A DNA stretch of 24,177 nt from DAOPZC01 sp035353175 (GTDB taxonomy: Bacteria > Verrucomicrobiota > Kiritimatiellia > RFP12 > UBA1067), in NCBI GenBank assembly GCA_035353175.1, contig DAOPZC010000066.1, forward strand, positions 1 to 24,177, given 5' to 3'. Below the pieces are notes generated by a model. That model was not told the origin of the DNA. It saw only the letters and a list, made by a program, of their open reading frames with translations, and searched no databases. Every line of letters starts with the position of its first letter. Position 1 is the first letter of the stretch. This document shows, in pieces, positions 14,377 to 23,105 of the stretch. A program made the translations under genes and the position numbers.

Positions 14377-17300
14377 CTATTGAACCTTGACGGCCTTGAC
14401 CGTCCTGATGCGGACGGGGCCGAAAAGCCCGGAAGGCAGCGGCTCATCGTCTTTGTACCAATGGTGCCACGTCGTGAAGGTGAAGCGCCCCGTGGGGCTC
14501 GGCTTGCCGTCCAACACCCACTGCGGCCAGGCCTTCAGATGTTTGCCGTCCCATTCGCGGTCCTCCGGCAGCTGTTCGTCGCCGATCAGACGGTTCGGCC
14601 ACAGGTTCGTGATCTTCACCTGCAGCGTGTTCTTGCCCGTCTTGAGCGCCTCCGTCACATCCAGCCGGTAAGGCGGCTTCCAGAGGAGGCTCAGCGTCTG
14701 GCCGTTGAGCTCCGTCTCCGCGAAGTTCTTCAAATCGCCCAAGTCGAGGATATAGCGCTCGCCTTTCCGCTTCTTCGCGTCCCACGCGAACGTTTTCCGA
14801 TACGTCGCCGTTCCGGAGAAGTATCTCACACCCGCCTCGGGGTGCTCGGTCCACGAGATGAGCGTGTCCAACGTGACGCGCTCAGGCGCGCCCCGCTCCG
14901 GCGGGAAGGTCAACTCCCAGGGGCCGGACACCTCGACGGCGGACGGCACGGACGAGACCGACGTCGTGAGCGTTTTTCCCGACGCCATCGCGATCTCGAA
15001 CGCCCCCGCTTTCCAGGCCCGGACTTCGAGTCCGCCTTCCGGCGCGACCGCAAGCTCGTACGCCGGTACCGGCATCGCCTGTTCGCTCTCCGGCGGCAAC
15101 ATCAGCATCTGATTCTCGCCGGCGCGGGCCTGCTTGCGCTGGCCCTTGTACTGATACTCGACGCGCAGCTCCTTGACGGTATTTATCGCGGGATCTTTTC
15201 CCGCCAAGGCGTTATCCGCCTGGACTGCAAGCGCCCCCTCTTTCACCAACCCCGTCAGCTTGCCCGTAATATCGACGACCTGTCTTTCCGGCGTCGGGGC
15301 ATCGCTGATCACCCCATACACGGCCTTGACCACCTCCGCGCCCGCAGGCACTTCCGCGGTCTTGTGCTCCTCGACCTTCAGGCTCTTGGCCTGGCCGTTC
15401 AGCAGGTAGTCGATCTTCAGTTCTTTTTCGACCATGTTGGCCGGATCGCCGGCCAGGTCGTTGCCCGAGCGGATACGGCGGTTGCCGTTCTTGACCGATC
15501 GCTTGACAACCTCCGTGACATCGACGCAGTCGGGCGCGGTCTCCTCGCCGAACGCGCCGTATTCGGCCTTGATGACCGTCAACTCCGCGATGGGCTCCTT
15601 CACCTCATCCGCGACCGAGGCGCGCCGGACCGCCACCGCATGGTCGGCCACAGCCGGCTTGCGGAAGACGACGAACACGGACCCGGCGGGACCGAAATTC
15701 AGCGGCACGGCGGTGACGCCGCCGTGATCCGTGTAGACCGGGGCTGGCTCCATCACGCCCGTATCGGGATGCCACAGCTCCGGCATTCTCCCGCTCACGC
15801 GGAACAGGCACGCCGCCTCGACCCCCATCGGCTTTGAGCTCGCGACAAAATAGACGTCCGCGCCGTTGATCAGCCGATGGATGTAATTCAGCCGGACACC
15901 TTGATTGGTGCAGGCGAAATCAGGCTTCACCTGCATTCCGAGGAGGGCATCGAGCGGGGTTTTGTCGAATACGCGCTGGCCCCAGATCTCGTCGGCGAGC
16001 CGCTTCACCTCCTCATCACACGCTGGATATCCGCTCAGGCCGGGGGCGCGCTCGGGCTTGGGACCGACCACCGTCGCACCGGCGTCAGCCAGCTCCTTGA
16101 CTTTGCGGAGAACCTGCTGCGACATCGTCTTGTCGCCCGGCAGTGCCAAAACGCGATAGCTCATTCCCGACGGCAGCACGATGCGGCCGTCCTTGACCGA
16201 CATCAGCTTCAGTGCGCCCGTGTCGCACCCGTCGTAGTCATATCCCTGCGGCAGGCTGCCGCGCAGACTGTTCGGCGCGCCCTCTCCGCAATAGAAACAG
16301 ACGTCGGCGACAAACTGGCCCTCCTGCAGAAGATACTGGCACCGGGCCTGGTACGTGAGCCAGTCCCTGCTCTGCTCCCACCATGTCACCGTGCGCTCGA
16401 AGTGCGTGCCCCACTGCCCCATGGTCATGCCGGGCAGACGCTCCGGACGGGTCCAAGGCTGATGGGCATAGCGATGGTAAATGACGCGGTTGACGCCCCC
16501 GCAGTAGACCGCATCGCCCTGCGCCTTGATGGCGTATGGATCTTTCAGCCACCTGCCCGCTTCGGGCGCGGCGGTGAACGACTCGGCCCCGACGTATTTC
16601 TTGCCGTACACGTGCGCCACCGACGCCGGCAGCTTCGAGTTGCCGATGTTGACGCTCGCGCCGCTCGCCGGCCAGAACTCGCCCATCGGAATATCGCAGA
16701 CACTGCCGTACTGCAGATCATCCGACGGACAGTTGCCGTAAGGCTCAACCGAATACAGAAGGCCCGCCTTGTGGGCCATTTCAGCGAACTGCCCCGAATA
16801 GTTCTCGGCGAACAAATCCGCAACCGTGCGCCGAAAATCCCACAGGAAGCGCTCCGTCACCTCGGGGCTGTCCACCACGCGCCCCGTGAACACCGGCAGA
16901 AACCGCGTGATCGCATAGCCGCAGCGCTTCAAGAACTCCTGCTCAAAGCCCTGCGTCCAGTTTTGGGATCCGACCTCATAGCTGTCGATCAGCACATTGT
17001 TGAGGCCCGCCTTCACGTTGCCCGCCAGCGGCCCGAGCGCCGCCAGGATCTTGCCCATGTGGCCGTCCCAGTGCGCCTGCGCGGCCGCCTTGCTGAGCTT
17101 GTCGCATTCGAGGCCCGTGCCTTCGGCCGGCGCCGGATGGTTATTGCGGCCGTTGGCCGTGTAACCGACACGCAAAACCGTCCACTCGCCCTCCGGCACG
17201 TCCCACGCCAAGCGACCGTCCGCGCCCATTTTTGACGAGAGTTCAACGAGCGCATCGCGCTGAACGACCTCGTCGGGCTTGACGACGGCAGCCGCTTCGG

Positions 17301-18300
17301 CCTTGACGTCGCTGCGGTCGAGAAAAAGTTTCCCGGCCAGATTCTCGACGCCGATTTTAGCGGACAGCTCAACCTCGGCGATCGAGAGCACCTTCATTTT
17401 CGCGCTGGCGCCGGTGAAAAGCACACGGAAAAATCGCGCCGAGACCGGCGCGAAGGCGAACGTCCGCAGTTCGCCGCCGCGCGGCATGGAGAACGCGTCC
17501 ACCGTCCGGTATGCCTTCCCGTCGTCCGAGACCTCGACCTTGCCGTTGCAGCCCTGCATGCCGGGGCCGGGCAGAACGCTCAGCGTCCGCGCCGTGTAAG
17601 GCTGTGAAAACTCGAACGCGATGAACTCCGGCGCCTTAGGTTTCGGCAACCGCAGCCGCAAGGTCGTGCCCCGGTTGCCGTCAGCCGCCTGGGCCGCCGC
17701 CAGCTTCGGATCGCTGCACGTCACGTTCGGAGCGAGGTCGCGCATGCCGACCCGCTCGCCCGACGGCGTGCGGAACGCCAGCACCGCGATGTCGCGGTAG
17801 AAACCCAGCTTTGCCGGCGGCTGAGGCAGCGCGCCTTCAAACCGCGCAGGCCCTCTCGTTTTCAGCTCGCTGGTGACCACCACCTTCATGCCGTGCTCGG
17901 GCGTATTCCACGGCCCGCCGCTGCTCGACCAGCCGGCGCAGTTGTGGATGCAGAGTTCGATGCCCAGCCGTTTGGCCTCCTGGGCCGAATGCTTGACCAT
18001 CTCAATCCATTCGGGGCTGTTGAACTGGAGCGGACCGTGGGGGATATTCTCGCCCGCGTTGAAGATCTGCGCGCCGCCGATGCCGACGCGCGCCATCGCC
18101 TCCAAATCCGCCGTGATGCCTTCCTTGGAGACGTTGCCGTTCATCCAGTGCCACCACGTGTGAGGGCGCGCGGAATCGGGCGGCCGGACAAACCCGTTTT
18201 CCAGTTCATCGGCGTTTGCGCCCGCGGTTAGTCCGGCAAACAGGGCCAGGCTCAAGCCCGCCAGACAGAGACTCGTCTGCATGTTGTTCTTCTTTTTCAT
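14377..18300 (-). CDS. GH106 family alpha-L-rhamnosidase
   Basis: The 1307-residue protein starts with a signal peptide (MKKKNNMQTS, hydrophobic core, likely cleaved after AGANA). The mature N-terminus carries the GH106 hallmark PDSARPHTWWHWMNGNVSKEG, then ADLEAMARVGIGGAQ. Conserved acidic segments include LIDSYEVGSQNW (E442) and YSVEPYGN (E519), likely near the active site though I cannot assign roles. Around 900-1070 there are two tandem modules of about 80 residues, each with a KAxYG opening and an N-x-LAG-DPA core. A C-terminal jelly-roll (about 1130-1300) resembles the sugar-binding domain of GH2-type enzymes. It would release terminal L-rhamnose from polysaccharides in the periplasm or outside. 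The ATG at 18300 follows GGTGAG and lies one base after the upstream gene's stop, so the two are cotranscribed. Confidence 0.92.
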   Translation of the reverse strand: MKKKNNMQTSLCLAGLSLALFAGLTAGANADELENGFVRPPDSARPHTWWHWMNGNVSKEGITADLEAMARVGIGGAQIFNAGENIPHGPLQFNSPEWIEMVKHSAQEAKRLGIELCIHNCAGWSSSGGPWNTPEHGMKVVVTSELKTRGPARFEGALPQPPAKLGFYRDIAVLAFRTPSGERVGMRDLAPNVTCSDPKLAAAQAADGNRGTTLRLRLPKPKAPEFIAFEFSQPYTARTLSVLPGPGMQGCNGKVEVSDDGKAYRTVDAFSMPRGGELRTFAFAPVSARFFRVLFTGASAKMKVLSIAEVELSAKIGVENLAGKLFLDRSDVKAEAAAVVKPDEVVQRDALVELSSKMGADGRLAWDVPEGEWTVLRVGYTANGRNNHPAPAEGTGLECDKLSKAAAQAHWDGHMGKILAALGPLAGNVKAGLNNVLIDSYEVGSQNWTQGFEQEFLKRCGYAITRFLPVFTGRVVDSPEVTERFLWDFRRTVADLFAENYSGQFAEMAHKAGLLYSVEPYGNCPSDDLQYGSVCDIPMGEFWPASGASVNIGNSKLPASVAHVYGKKYVGAESFTAAPEAGRWLKDPYAIKAQGDAVYCGGVNRVIYHRYAHQPWTRPERLPGMTMGQWGTHFERTVTWWEQSRDWLTYQARCQYLLQEGQFVADVCFYCGEGAPNSLRGSLPQGYDYDGCDTGALKLMSVKDGRIVLPSGMSYRVLALPGDKTMSQQVLRKVKELADAGATVVGPKPERAPGLSGYPACDEEVKRLADEIWGQRVFDKTPLDALLGMQVKPDFACTNQGVRLNYIHRLINGADVYFVASSKPMGVEAACLFRVSGRMPELWHPDTGVMEPAPVYTDHGGVTAVPLNFGPAGSVFVVFRKPAVADHAVAVRRASVADEVKEPIAELTVIKAEYGAFGEETAPDCVDVTEVVKRSVKNGNRRIRSGNDLAGDPANMVEKELKIDYLLNGQAKSLKVEEHKTAEVPAGAEVVKAVYGVISDAPTPERQVVDITGKLTGLVKEGALAVQADNALAGKDPAINTVKELRVEYQYKGQRKQARAGENQMLMLPPESEQAMPVPAYELAVAPEGGLEVRAWKAGAFEIAMASGKTLTTSVSSVPSAVEVSGPWELTFPPERGAPERVTLDTLISWTEHPEAGVRYFSGTATYRKTFAWDAKKRKGERYILDLGDLKNFAETELNGQTLSLLWKPPYRLDVTEALKTGKNTLQVKITNLWPNRLIGDEQLPEDREWDGKHLKAWPQWVLDGKPSPTGRFTFTTWHHWYKDDEPLPSGLFGPVRIRTVKAVKVQ

Positions 18301-18301
18301 G

Positions 18302-21283
18302 TTACTCACCATCATACAATTTCTTTCCGTTTCGGATGGCGTCGTAGACCCGACGCTCTTCGGCGCGGCGCGCCTGGTACTTCGATTCGCGGGCCCGGTC
18401 CTGTTCAACGGGCACAAAGCCGTCCATGTCCGCGCGCGGCCGTTCCTTCAACCGCCGCGCGCCCTCCACGATCAATTCCAACGCTTCTGCACGGACGGTG
18501 GCGTTACTCGCCACGGGCAGCAGAATCCGGCTCACCTCGGGGCGCGCGAAGCTCATCGTCGCGCGCTGTTTGGCGCTGTGGCTGTTCGCCACCTGCACGC
18601 CCGTCAAAACCTTCAGCCGATTCAGCTCGTCCTTCGTCAGCGGGCAGCGCCCACCGAGGTTCTGCGGGTAAGCGCACTCGTAGTGCGGATAATACGGCGC
18701 GTTGAGATCCACCCACGTGATCAAGCGGTCGAGCTCCTCGAGGCTCAGCCTCACGTCCGCGTGTCCCGCCCGCACCTTTTGGATCAGCTTCGAGGGGTGG
18801 CTGCCCCACGAATAGGCCTGCTGGATCTCGGCCGGACCGCCGCCCACACAGGTGATGGCGCCCTGTGACCAGAGGTCCACATAGGACGCGCAGAAGACCG
18901 CGTCGCGGTCGCCCGCCAGATTCAGCTTCCCGCCGGCCTTCTTGCCATAGTCGTGGCAGGACACGCAGTGCCGGTCGAAAACCGGCTGAACCTCTTTCTG
19001 GAAACTGAACAGGCGCGGCGCGCCGTACCATCCCTTCAGCGGGTCGGGCTTGCGCTTCATCGCCTTGGGCGTCGCGGCCACCGGAGGAATATCCCCCACG
19101 CGGTTCTCATGGCAGCCCACGCAGCCATAGGTCTCGCCCGGCTGCACATATACGCCGGAACGCATGGACTGCACCATCATGCCGTTCTCATCAAGGGCCT
19201 GGAAGAACACGAAGGTGTTCGCGGGCACCTCGAAATAGGCGCTGCCGTCGTCCTCCACCGGCACCGTGCCGAGGATGCGCTTGTTCTCGAAGTTGTGCCA
19301 GTTCATGCCGGGCGCCTGGGCCCCCTGCCCGAACCACTCGCGGTCCGACCAGTTCCGCTTCTCGGGCGACTCCACCACGCGCAGGTATTTGATCGCCCCC
19401 GGCTTGACACCCCGCATGTGCGTGCCGACGTACGCGTTCTGCACATAGAAGGTGCCCGCGGCATCCGGCCTCTCGAAGTTCCGGCGGCACGGGATGACAG
19501 GCGGCATGAGGCGCGCACGCAACGGCATCGGGTCATAGCACCCCGGGGCTTCGGCGTGGACCACCACCTCGTTGCCGTGCAGGTCGAGATAGTACAGCGC
19601 CATCTCCTCGCCGTTTCCGGTCTGCCGCGAACAGAGGAAGTGACGGTCGTCCAACGGATAGGGATCCTCATACTTGCGGGCAATCGACTTCGACGAATCG
19701 AAATCTTGGCCCTCGGTCTTGATGCGGTTCACGAAGCTGTCGGGCCACGTGCGCAGCACCGGCTCGCGCCCGTCCACGCCCCTCGACCGGTCGATGAGCC
19801 CCAGCGCGCCCCACGGGCGATCGTGGCACGCGCCCAAGACCGCGATCGCCAGATGGGCCTTCGATAGAGTCCGCGCATCGATCACGCCCCCGGGGCTGGT
19901 CGTGTTGTTGCCCCAATAGAGACCGTGCCCTGTACCGTCCGGATTGCAGACCCAAAGCCCCTGCGCATCGCCGAAGTTGCGGTCGACATATTCCCACCGG
20001 TCATACAGAATCCGGCCGTCCGGCATCAGCGTGGCATGGCCTTCGAATAGCGTGGATTTGCCGATCTGGTGGATGTTCGCGCCGTCGGGCTCCATGCGGT
20101 AAAGATTGCACATGATGTGGCGGTTGCACATGCAGTACTTGGGCTCACGCGATGCGGAGAAAAGAAGATCGCCGTCCGGCAGCCAAATCGGATCGATATC
20201 CGACACGCCCGGATCAGAGGTGAGTTGCCGCACCTCCGTGCCGTCCGCCCTCATCGCATAAATATGGTAGTCGTCCTCCCGGCTCTTGCGCATGGAGAAC
20301 ACAATCCGTTTCGCGTCGAAGCTGACGTCGGGATCACGGACCGTCGCGTTCGTGCCGGGCGCGAACAGCGTTCTGACGGCGCCGCTCTGGACATCGAGCA
20401 GCTTGAAAGCGCCTTCCGTATCGTAGCTGCCGGTGTTGACCTCCCCCGTCTGGAACATCGTTTCGGTATTGTGGTGGTCGGGGCGGTACTGCTTGCGCGC
20501 CACAAACAGAATCGGCTGGCCGGTCAGCAGCGGATTTGAGCGGACCAGCGCTTCGCGGGCGAATGTCTCCAGCGCCTCCGCGTCATCGCCGGACTCCAGC
20601 GCGTCCAGCTTGGCCAGCAGCGCCGACTGGGGATAACGGGCGCCGAACTGCTGACCCAGCTCCTGAACCGCCGCGCGCAGCCGGTCCGCTGAGCTTCCGC
20701 CGTTCGCGCGGGCGATCTCGCGCTTGCGCGCTCTGAACCGCTGCGCCGAAGCCGCAGCGTCGACGGCGCCTTGGCAAACCAAGCTGTCGAGCGTGATGTG
20801 TCCCCACCCGCCCGTCGCGCGGTCCGCCACGCGGAAAAACACCGGCTTGCCGACCAGCTCCGGCACCGACCAATTCCGGCGCAACAACCTTTGGCCGTTT
20901 CCGCCGCGCGCGTACGCAACCTCGTTGCCCTCAAAGGTGCAGAGCGCGACATATACGTCGGGCCCGGCTCCTCCGCCGACAAGAAGCGTGATGTCCGGGG
21001 CTGAGAGCACCACGACCGGCGATTCGACGACACCTTCGAACCGGTCATCCGGGTGCAGCCCGTCCGCGCTTTCGAGCGTCGACAGGAACCAGGTGCCCTC
21101 TTTCGTGTAGGGCGCGCCGCCGTGGTGTTCCTTCGCGCGGTCGCTCACGACCTTACCGAAGCCGCCGTCCAGCACCTGCCATCCCTGCAGGTCGCCACGT
21201 TCGAAATCAAAGCGCACCTCGGCGGACGTCCCCCCGTTCGCGAAAACGGCGACCATCCCCAACAGCACAAACAACCTTCTCAT
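18302..21283 (-). CDS. Secreted PD40-propeller protein with two c-type haem sites (HZS-alpha-like)
   Basis: The 993-residue protein has a signal peptide (MRRLFVLLGMVAVFANGGTSA). Residues about 22-190 look like a beta-sandwich with a helical segment to about 260. From about 270 to 520 there are PD40/TolB-like propeller repeats (for example DPDVSFDAKRIVFSM and DIDPIWLPDGDLLFSAS). The C-terminal part has two CxxCH haem-binding motifs, C721-VG-CH725 and C773-VS-CH777. This order resembles the hydrazine synthase alpha family widespread in Planctomycetes and Verrucomicrobia; nothing here points to anammox. It is likely periplasmic or outer-membrane linked and may carry electrons or bind glycan. The ATG at 21283 has AGGA upstream. 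It sits 22 nt after the kinase remnant and 1 nt before GH106. Confidence 0.82.
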   Translation of the reverse strand: MRRLFVLLGMVAVFANGGTSAEVRFDFERGDLQGWQVLDGGFGKVVSDRAKEHHGGAPYTKEGTWFLSTLESADGLHPDDRFEGVVESPVVVLSAPDITLLVGGGAGPDVYVALCTFEGNEVAYARGGNGQRLLRRNWSVPELVGKPVFFRVADRATGGWGHITLDSLVCQGAVDAAASAQRFRARKREIARANGGSSADRLRAAVQELGQQFGARYPQSALLAKLDALESGDDAEALETFAREALVRSNPLLTGQPILFVARKQYRPDHHNTETMFQTGEVNTGSYDTEGAFKLLDVQSGAVRTLFAPGTNATVRDPDVSFDAKRIVFSMRKSREDDYHIYAMRADGTEVRQLTSDPGVSDIDPIWLPDGDLLFSASREPKYCMCNRHIMCNLYRMEPDGANIHQIGKSTLFEGHATLMPDGRILYDRWEYVDRNFGDAQGLWVCNPDGTGHGLYWGNNTTSPGGVIDARTLSKAHLAIAVLGACHDRPWGALGLIDRSRGVDGREPVLRTWPDSFVNRIKTEGQDFDSSKSIARKYEDPYPLDDRHFLCSRQTGNGEEMALYYLDLHGNEVVVHAEAPGCYDPMPLRARLMPPVIPCRRNFERPDAAGTFYVQNAYVGTHMRGVKPGAIKYLRVVESPEKRNWSDREWFGQGAQAPGMNWHNFENKRILGTVPVEDDGSAYFEVPANTFVFFQALDENGMMVQSMRSGVYVQPGETYGCVGCHENRVGDIPPVAATPKAMKRKPDPLKGWYGAPRLFSFQKEVQPVFDRHCVSCHDYGKKAGGKLNLAGDRDAVFCASYVDLWSQGAITCVGGGPAEIQQAYSWGSHPSKLIQKVRAGHADVRLSLEELDRLITWVDLNAPYYPHYECAYPQNLGGRCPLTKDELNRLKVLTGVQVANSHSAKQRATMSFARPEVSRILLPVASNATVRAEALELIVEGARRLKERPRADMDGFVPVEQDRARESKYQARRAEERRVYDAIRNGKKLYDGE

Positions 21284-21305
21284 GGTTCCTGCCTCTCTGC
21301 CCATG

Positions 21306-21604
21306 TTAACGTGCCCATTTCCCCAACAGCGCGCTGGCCCGCTGATATCGCACCAACAAACGTTCGTACGCGGCGGCATGTGCGGCGACCGGCGCATGCC
21401 GGTCGGTCGCCGTTGACACCTGATCAACGATCCCGAAGTCCTTCCAGACGCCTGTGCCGACACCCGCCACCACGGCCGCACCCAAGGCCGCGGCCTGCTG
21501 CCCGGTCCCCGTCCGCACAACCGTCATATCATACACGTCCGTGGCGATTTGGCGCCAGAGCGAACTGTTTGAACCGCCGCCGACCGCGAAGCGTAAAATT
21601 ATAC
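21306..21604 (-). pseudogene. C-terminal fragment of an FGGY sugar kinase (XylB-like)
   Basis: About 95 residues match the C-terminal end of xylulokinase-type FGGY kinases: FAVGGGSNSSLWRQIATDVYD (ATP-binding domain signature), GTGQQAAALGAAVVAGVG and a terminal YERLLVRYQ helix. A full kinase has about 500 residues; the N-terminal four fifths are absent. Homology stops abruptly near 21604, where unrelated sequence from the ATPase fragment begins. It is the first gene of the minus-strand rhamnosidase operon, so the break also removed the operon's original start. TATAAT on the minus strand at 21598-21603 lies exactly at the join and could act as a new -10. Confidence 0.8.
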
Positions 21605-21688
21605 GCACGCTACCGGGAAAAAGAACAAGTTGGGAATGGAGGCGAGGAAGCCCCGGGCCCCGGAGAGCCCGGAGCGAAGACATCAGGG

Positions 21689-22075
21689 TCACGTCTCGAC
21701 TTTCGACAATTGGCTTGCAGGAGTACCGGGAGCCTTATTGACACCTTCTGGTTGGTTCTTCCCCTCAACGGCTCCAAGGAGGGGGAAATCGTTGTTGTCC
21801 TTTCGGTATTGGTACCAGACCCGAGTGAACTTCTTGCGAAAGTACTTCTGGTCACAATCCCCGAGTGTCATTTCGGCGCTTGCCTCAGTTTCCCCGAGCC
21901 TTACGTCTGCAAGGCCGGGATGGGGAAGGCCCTCCTGAAGACCGAGCAGTGGAAGAAGGATCGTGGACTTCCCCGCGTTGTTTGGACCAACAAGGACGTT
22001 GATACGCTTGGAGAACCCGACCTTCGCTTCCGCAAACGAGCGGATATTTCTCAGTGTCAGTGACTGAATCCACAT
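21689..22075 (-). pseudogene. N-terminal fragment of an AAA/RecF-like ATPase
   Basis: The 128-residue product begins MWIQSLTLRNIRSFAEA and has a Walker A GPNNAGKST at 30-38, as in OLD/RecF/SMC-like ATPases of defence or repair systems. The Walker B, signature and D-loop regions are missing and the frame closes after about 110 plausible residues, so it is probably a remnant. The start has a strong purine-rich Shine-Dalgarno (AAGGAGGAGG) 9-10 nt upstream. It follows attC-like site A, making it the last cassette before the sugar-kinase break. Alternatively it is a short cassette-encoded protein. Confidence 0.6.
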
Positions 22076-22100
22076 AGTCGGTCTTCCTCCTCCTTCTGCA

Positions 22101-22156
22101 TGCCAACGTCAGCGGTGAGGCGGCGGTATCCCGTCGCCTCTACCGCTTTGTTCGGC
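22101..22156 (-). repeat. attC-like recombination site A (56 bp)
   Basis: Read on the minus strand: outer box GCCGAAC (22156-22150), arm AGCGGTAGAGGCGACGG, loop GATA, arm CCGCCGCCTCACCGCT, outer box GTTGGCA (22107-22101). The left arm has one extra base relative to the right arm, as in known attC sites. It begins 4 nt after the mazF stop codon. The fourth base of the outer boxes departs from RYYYAAC. Confidence 0.65.
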
Positions 22157-22160
22157 GATC

Positions 22161-22505
22161 TCATCGTCCAAGTATCACATCGATCCCATTTATGACGGCG
22201 GTCACATGTCGAGGTGAAAGGCAGCCCACTCGCTCCGTGAGTTGGCTTCGGTCTAAGGTAACGATTAAAGAAACATTCGCGACAGAATCCTTCGGAAGAC
22301 CGGTTGCCGACGACTTCAGCAACACATTACCGGGGGCTGAAGCCCATTTGGTGTTGCTTGTAAGGGGGACGCAGACAACCGTCCCAATACGGCTTCTGTT
22401 GACGGCGTCACACTGAACCACCAGAACCGGACGCCTGAAGCCGGGAGATGAGCCGGTTGGCTCTTCGAGATCAGCCCAGCACACATCACCTTGGCTTATT
22501 ACCAT
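22161..22505 (-). CDS. mazF: MazF/PemK-type mRNA interferase toxin
   Basis: The 114-residue protein carries the MazF pattern: GDVCWADL at the start, RRPVLVVQCDAVN near 24-36, CVPLTSN near 45 and GLPKDSVANVSLIVTLDR near 69-86. These toxins cleave mRNA at short sequences unless bound by the antitoxin. Its start overlaps the end of the antitoxin gene by 7 nt, the usual translational coupling. The attC-like site follows directly. Confidence 0.92.
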   Translation of the reverse strand: MVISQGDVCWADLEEPTGSSPGFRRPVLVVQCDAVNRSRIGTVVCVPLTSNTKWASAPGNVLLKSSATGLPKDSVANVSLIVTLDRSQLTERVGCLSPRHVTAVINGIDVILGR

Positions 22506-22735
22506 TCGACGCGCCGCAACGCCTGACGAGCGGCCCTCCGTGTGAATACGTCTGCCTCCTCCCCAACCTCCCGTAGAACTTCGTTCATCGCGGAAGTGAT
22601 TTTGTCGTCTTCGTGCTGCACCACGAAGTCAGCCAATGCGCGTGCGTATAACCGGCTACGCGTCACGCGCAGACGGCGGGCAAGGCGCTCGCCCTGCTCG
22701 AATACGTCTTCTGGAATGGATAATGCCGTTTTCAT
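22499..22735 (-). CDS. mazE: MazE-like ribbon-helix-helix antitoxin
   Basis: The 78-residue protein begins MKTALSIPEDVFEQGERLARRL, then RVTRSRLYARALADFV, a ribbon-helix-helix DNA-binding fold; the C-terminal 30 residues would wrap the toxin. It represses its own operon in known systems. The start at 22735 is fixed by the promoter 7 nt upstream; a longer frame would run through the promoter and an attC-like site. Confidence 0.88.
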   Translation of the reverse strand: MKTALSIPEDVFEQGERLARRLRVTRSRLYARALADFVVQHEDDKITSAMNEVLREVGEEADVFTRRAARQALRRVEW

Positions 22736-22771
22736 ACCAATAGTATTACCCTTTGACCGTGGTGGCGTCAA
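22734..22771 (-). promoter_or_regulatory. mazEF promoter, leaderless type, with candidate operator
   Basis: On the minus strand TTGACG (22766-22771) and TAATAC (22743-22748) are 17 bp apart, and the -10 ends 7 nt before the ATG. ATAC-N5-GTAT (22734-22746) is an inverted repeat over the start region, a plausible site for autorepression. Confidence 0.65.
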
Positions 22772-22799
22772 CCCGTTTTTCCATTTTCCTCGCTCACTG

Positions 22800-22857
22800 G
22801 CCGAACGCCAGCGGTTAGGCGGCTCGTAGCGACTCACGGTACCGCCGATGGTTCGGC
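22800..22857 (-). repeat. attC-like recombination site B (58 bp)
   Basis: Outer boxes GCCGAAC (22857-22851) and GTTCGGC (22806-22800) on the minus strand are exact complements. Inner arms pair less well than in sites A, D and E. It begins 5 nt after the stop codon of the 70-residue protein. A classical GCCTAAC box also occurs inside it (22820-22814). Confidence 0.55.
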
Positions 22858-22862
22858 GAAAC

Positions 22863-23075
22863 CTATTTTGTCAGTCGGTTGAGCATGCGCGCAGTCTGTC
22901 CGATGCACTTCAGCAACGTGGCAGTGGCATTCTTACCGCAGTTGGGTGCTTTGCGTACGTGCGCCTGAATGGATGCCTGTAAACGGGTAACTTGCGCATT
23001 GACGGATCTTGCCTGTCCGGCAAAATCCAGATCTTCGAAGGTCAGCGTATCCTGCTTGTGTCGTTTCTGGGCCAT
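22863..23075 (-). CDS. 70-residue cassette protein, unknown
   Basis: The product (MAQKRHKQDTLTFEDLDFAGQ at the N-terminus, then helix-rich with two cysteines, ending RMLNRLTK) is basic and probably all-helical and cytosolic. I do not recognise the family. The start has GGAG with an adequate gap upstream. It lies 30 nt after the zinc-ribbon gene with no palindrome between, so both would share one cassette. Confidence 0.6.
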   Translation of the reverse strand: MAQKRHKQDTLTFEDLDFAGQARSVNAQVTRLQASIQAHVRKAPNCGKNATATLLKCIGQTARMLNRLTK

Positions 23076-23105
23076 GGCTTTCTTTCTCCGTGGATAATTG
23101 GTGGT

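Noticed and set aside
18302..21283. True hydrazine synthase subunit
   Set aside because: No beta or gamma subunit or anammox gene is near, and the family is widespread in non-anammox PVC bacteria; the context is glycan degradation.
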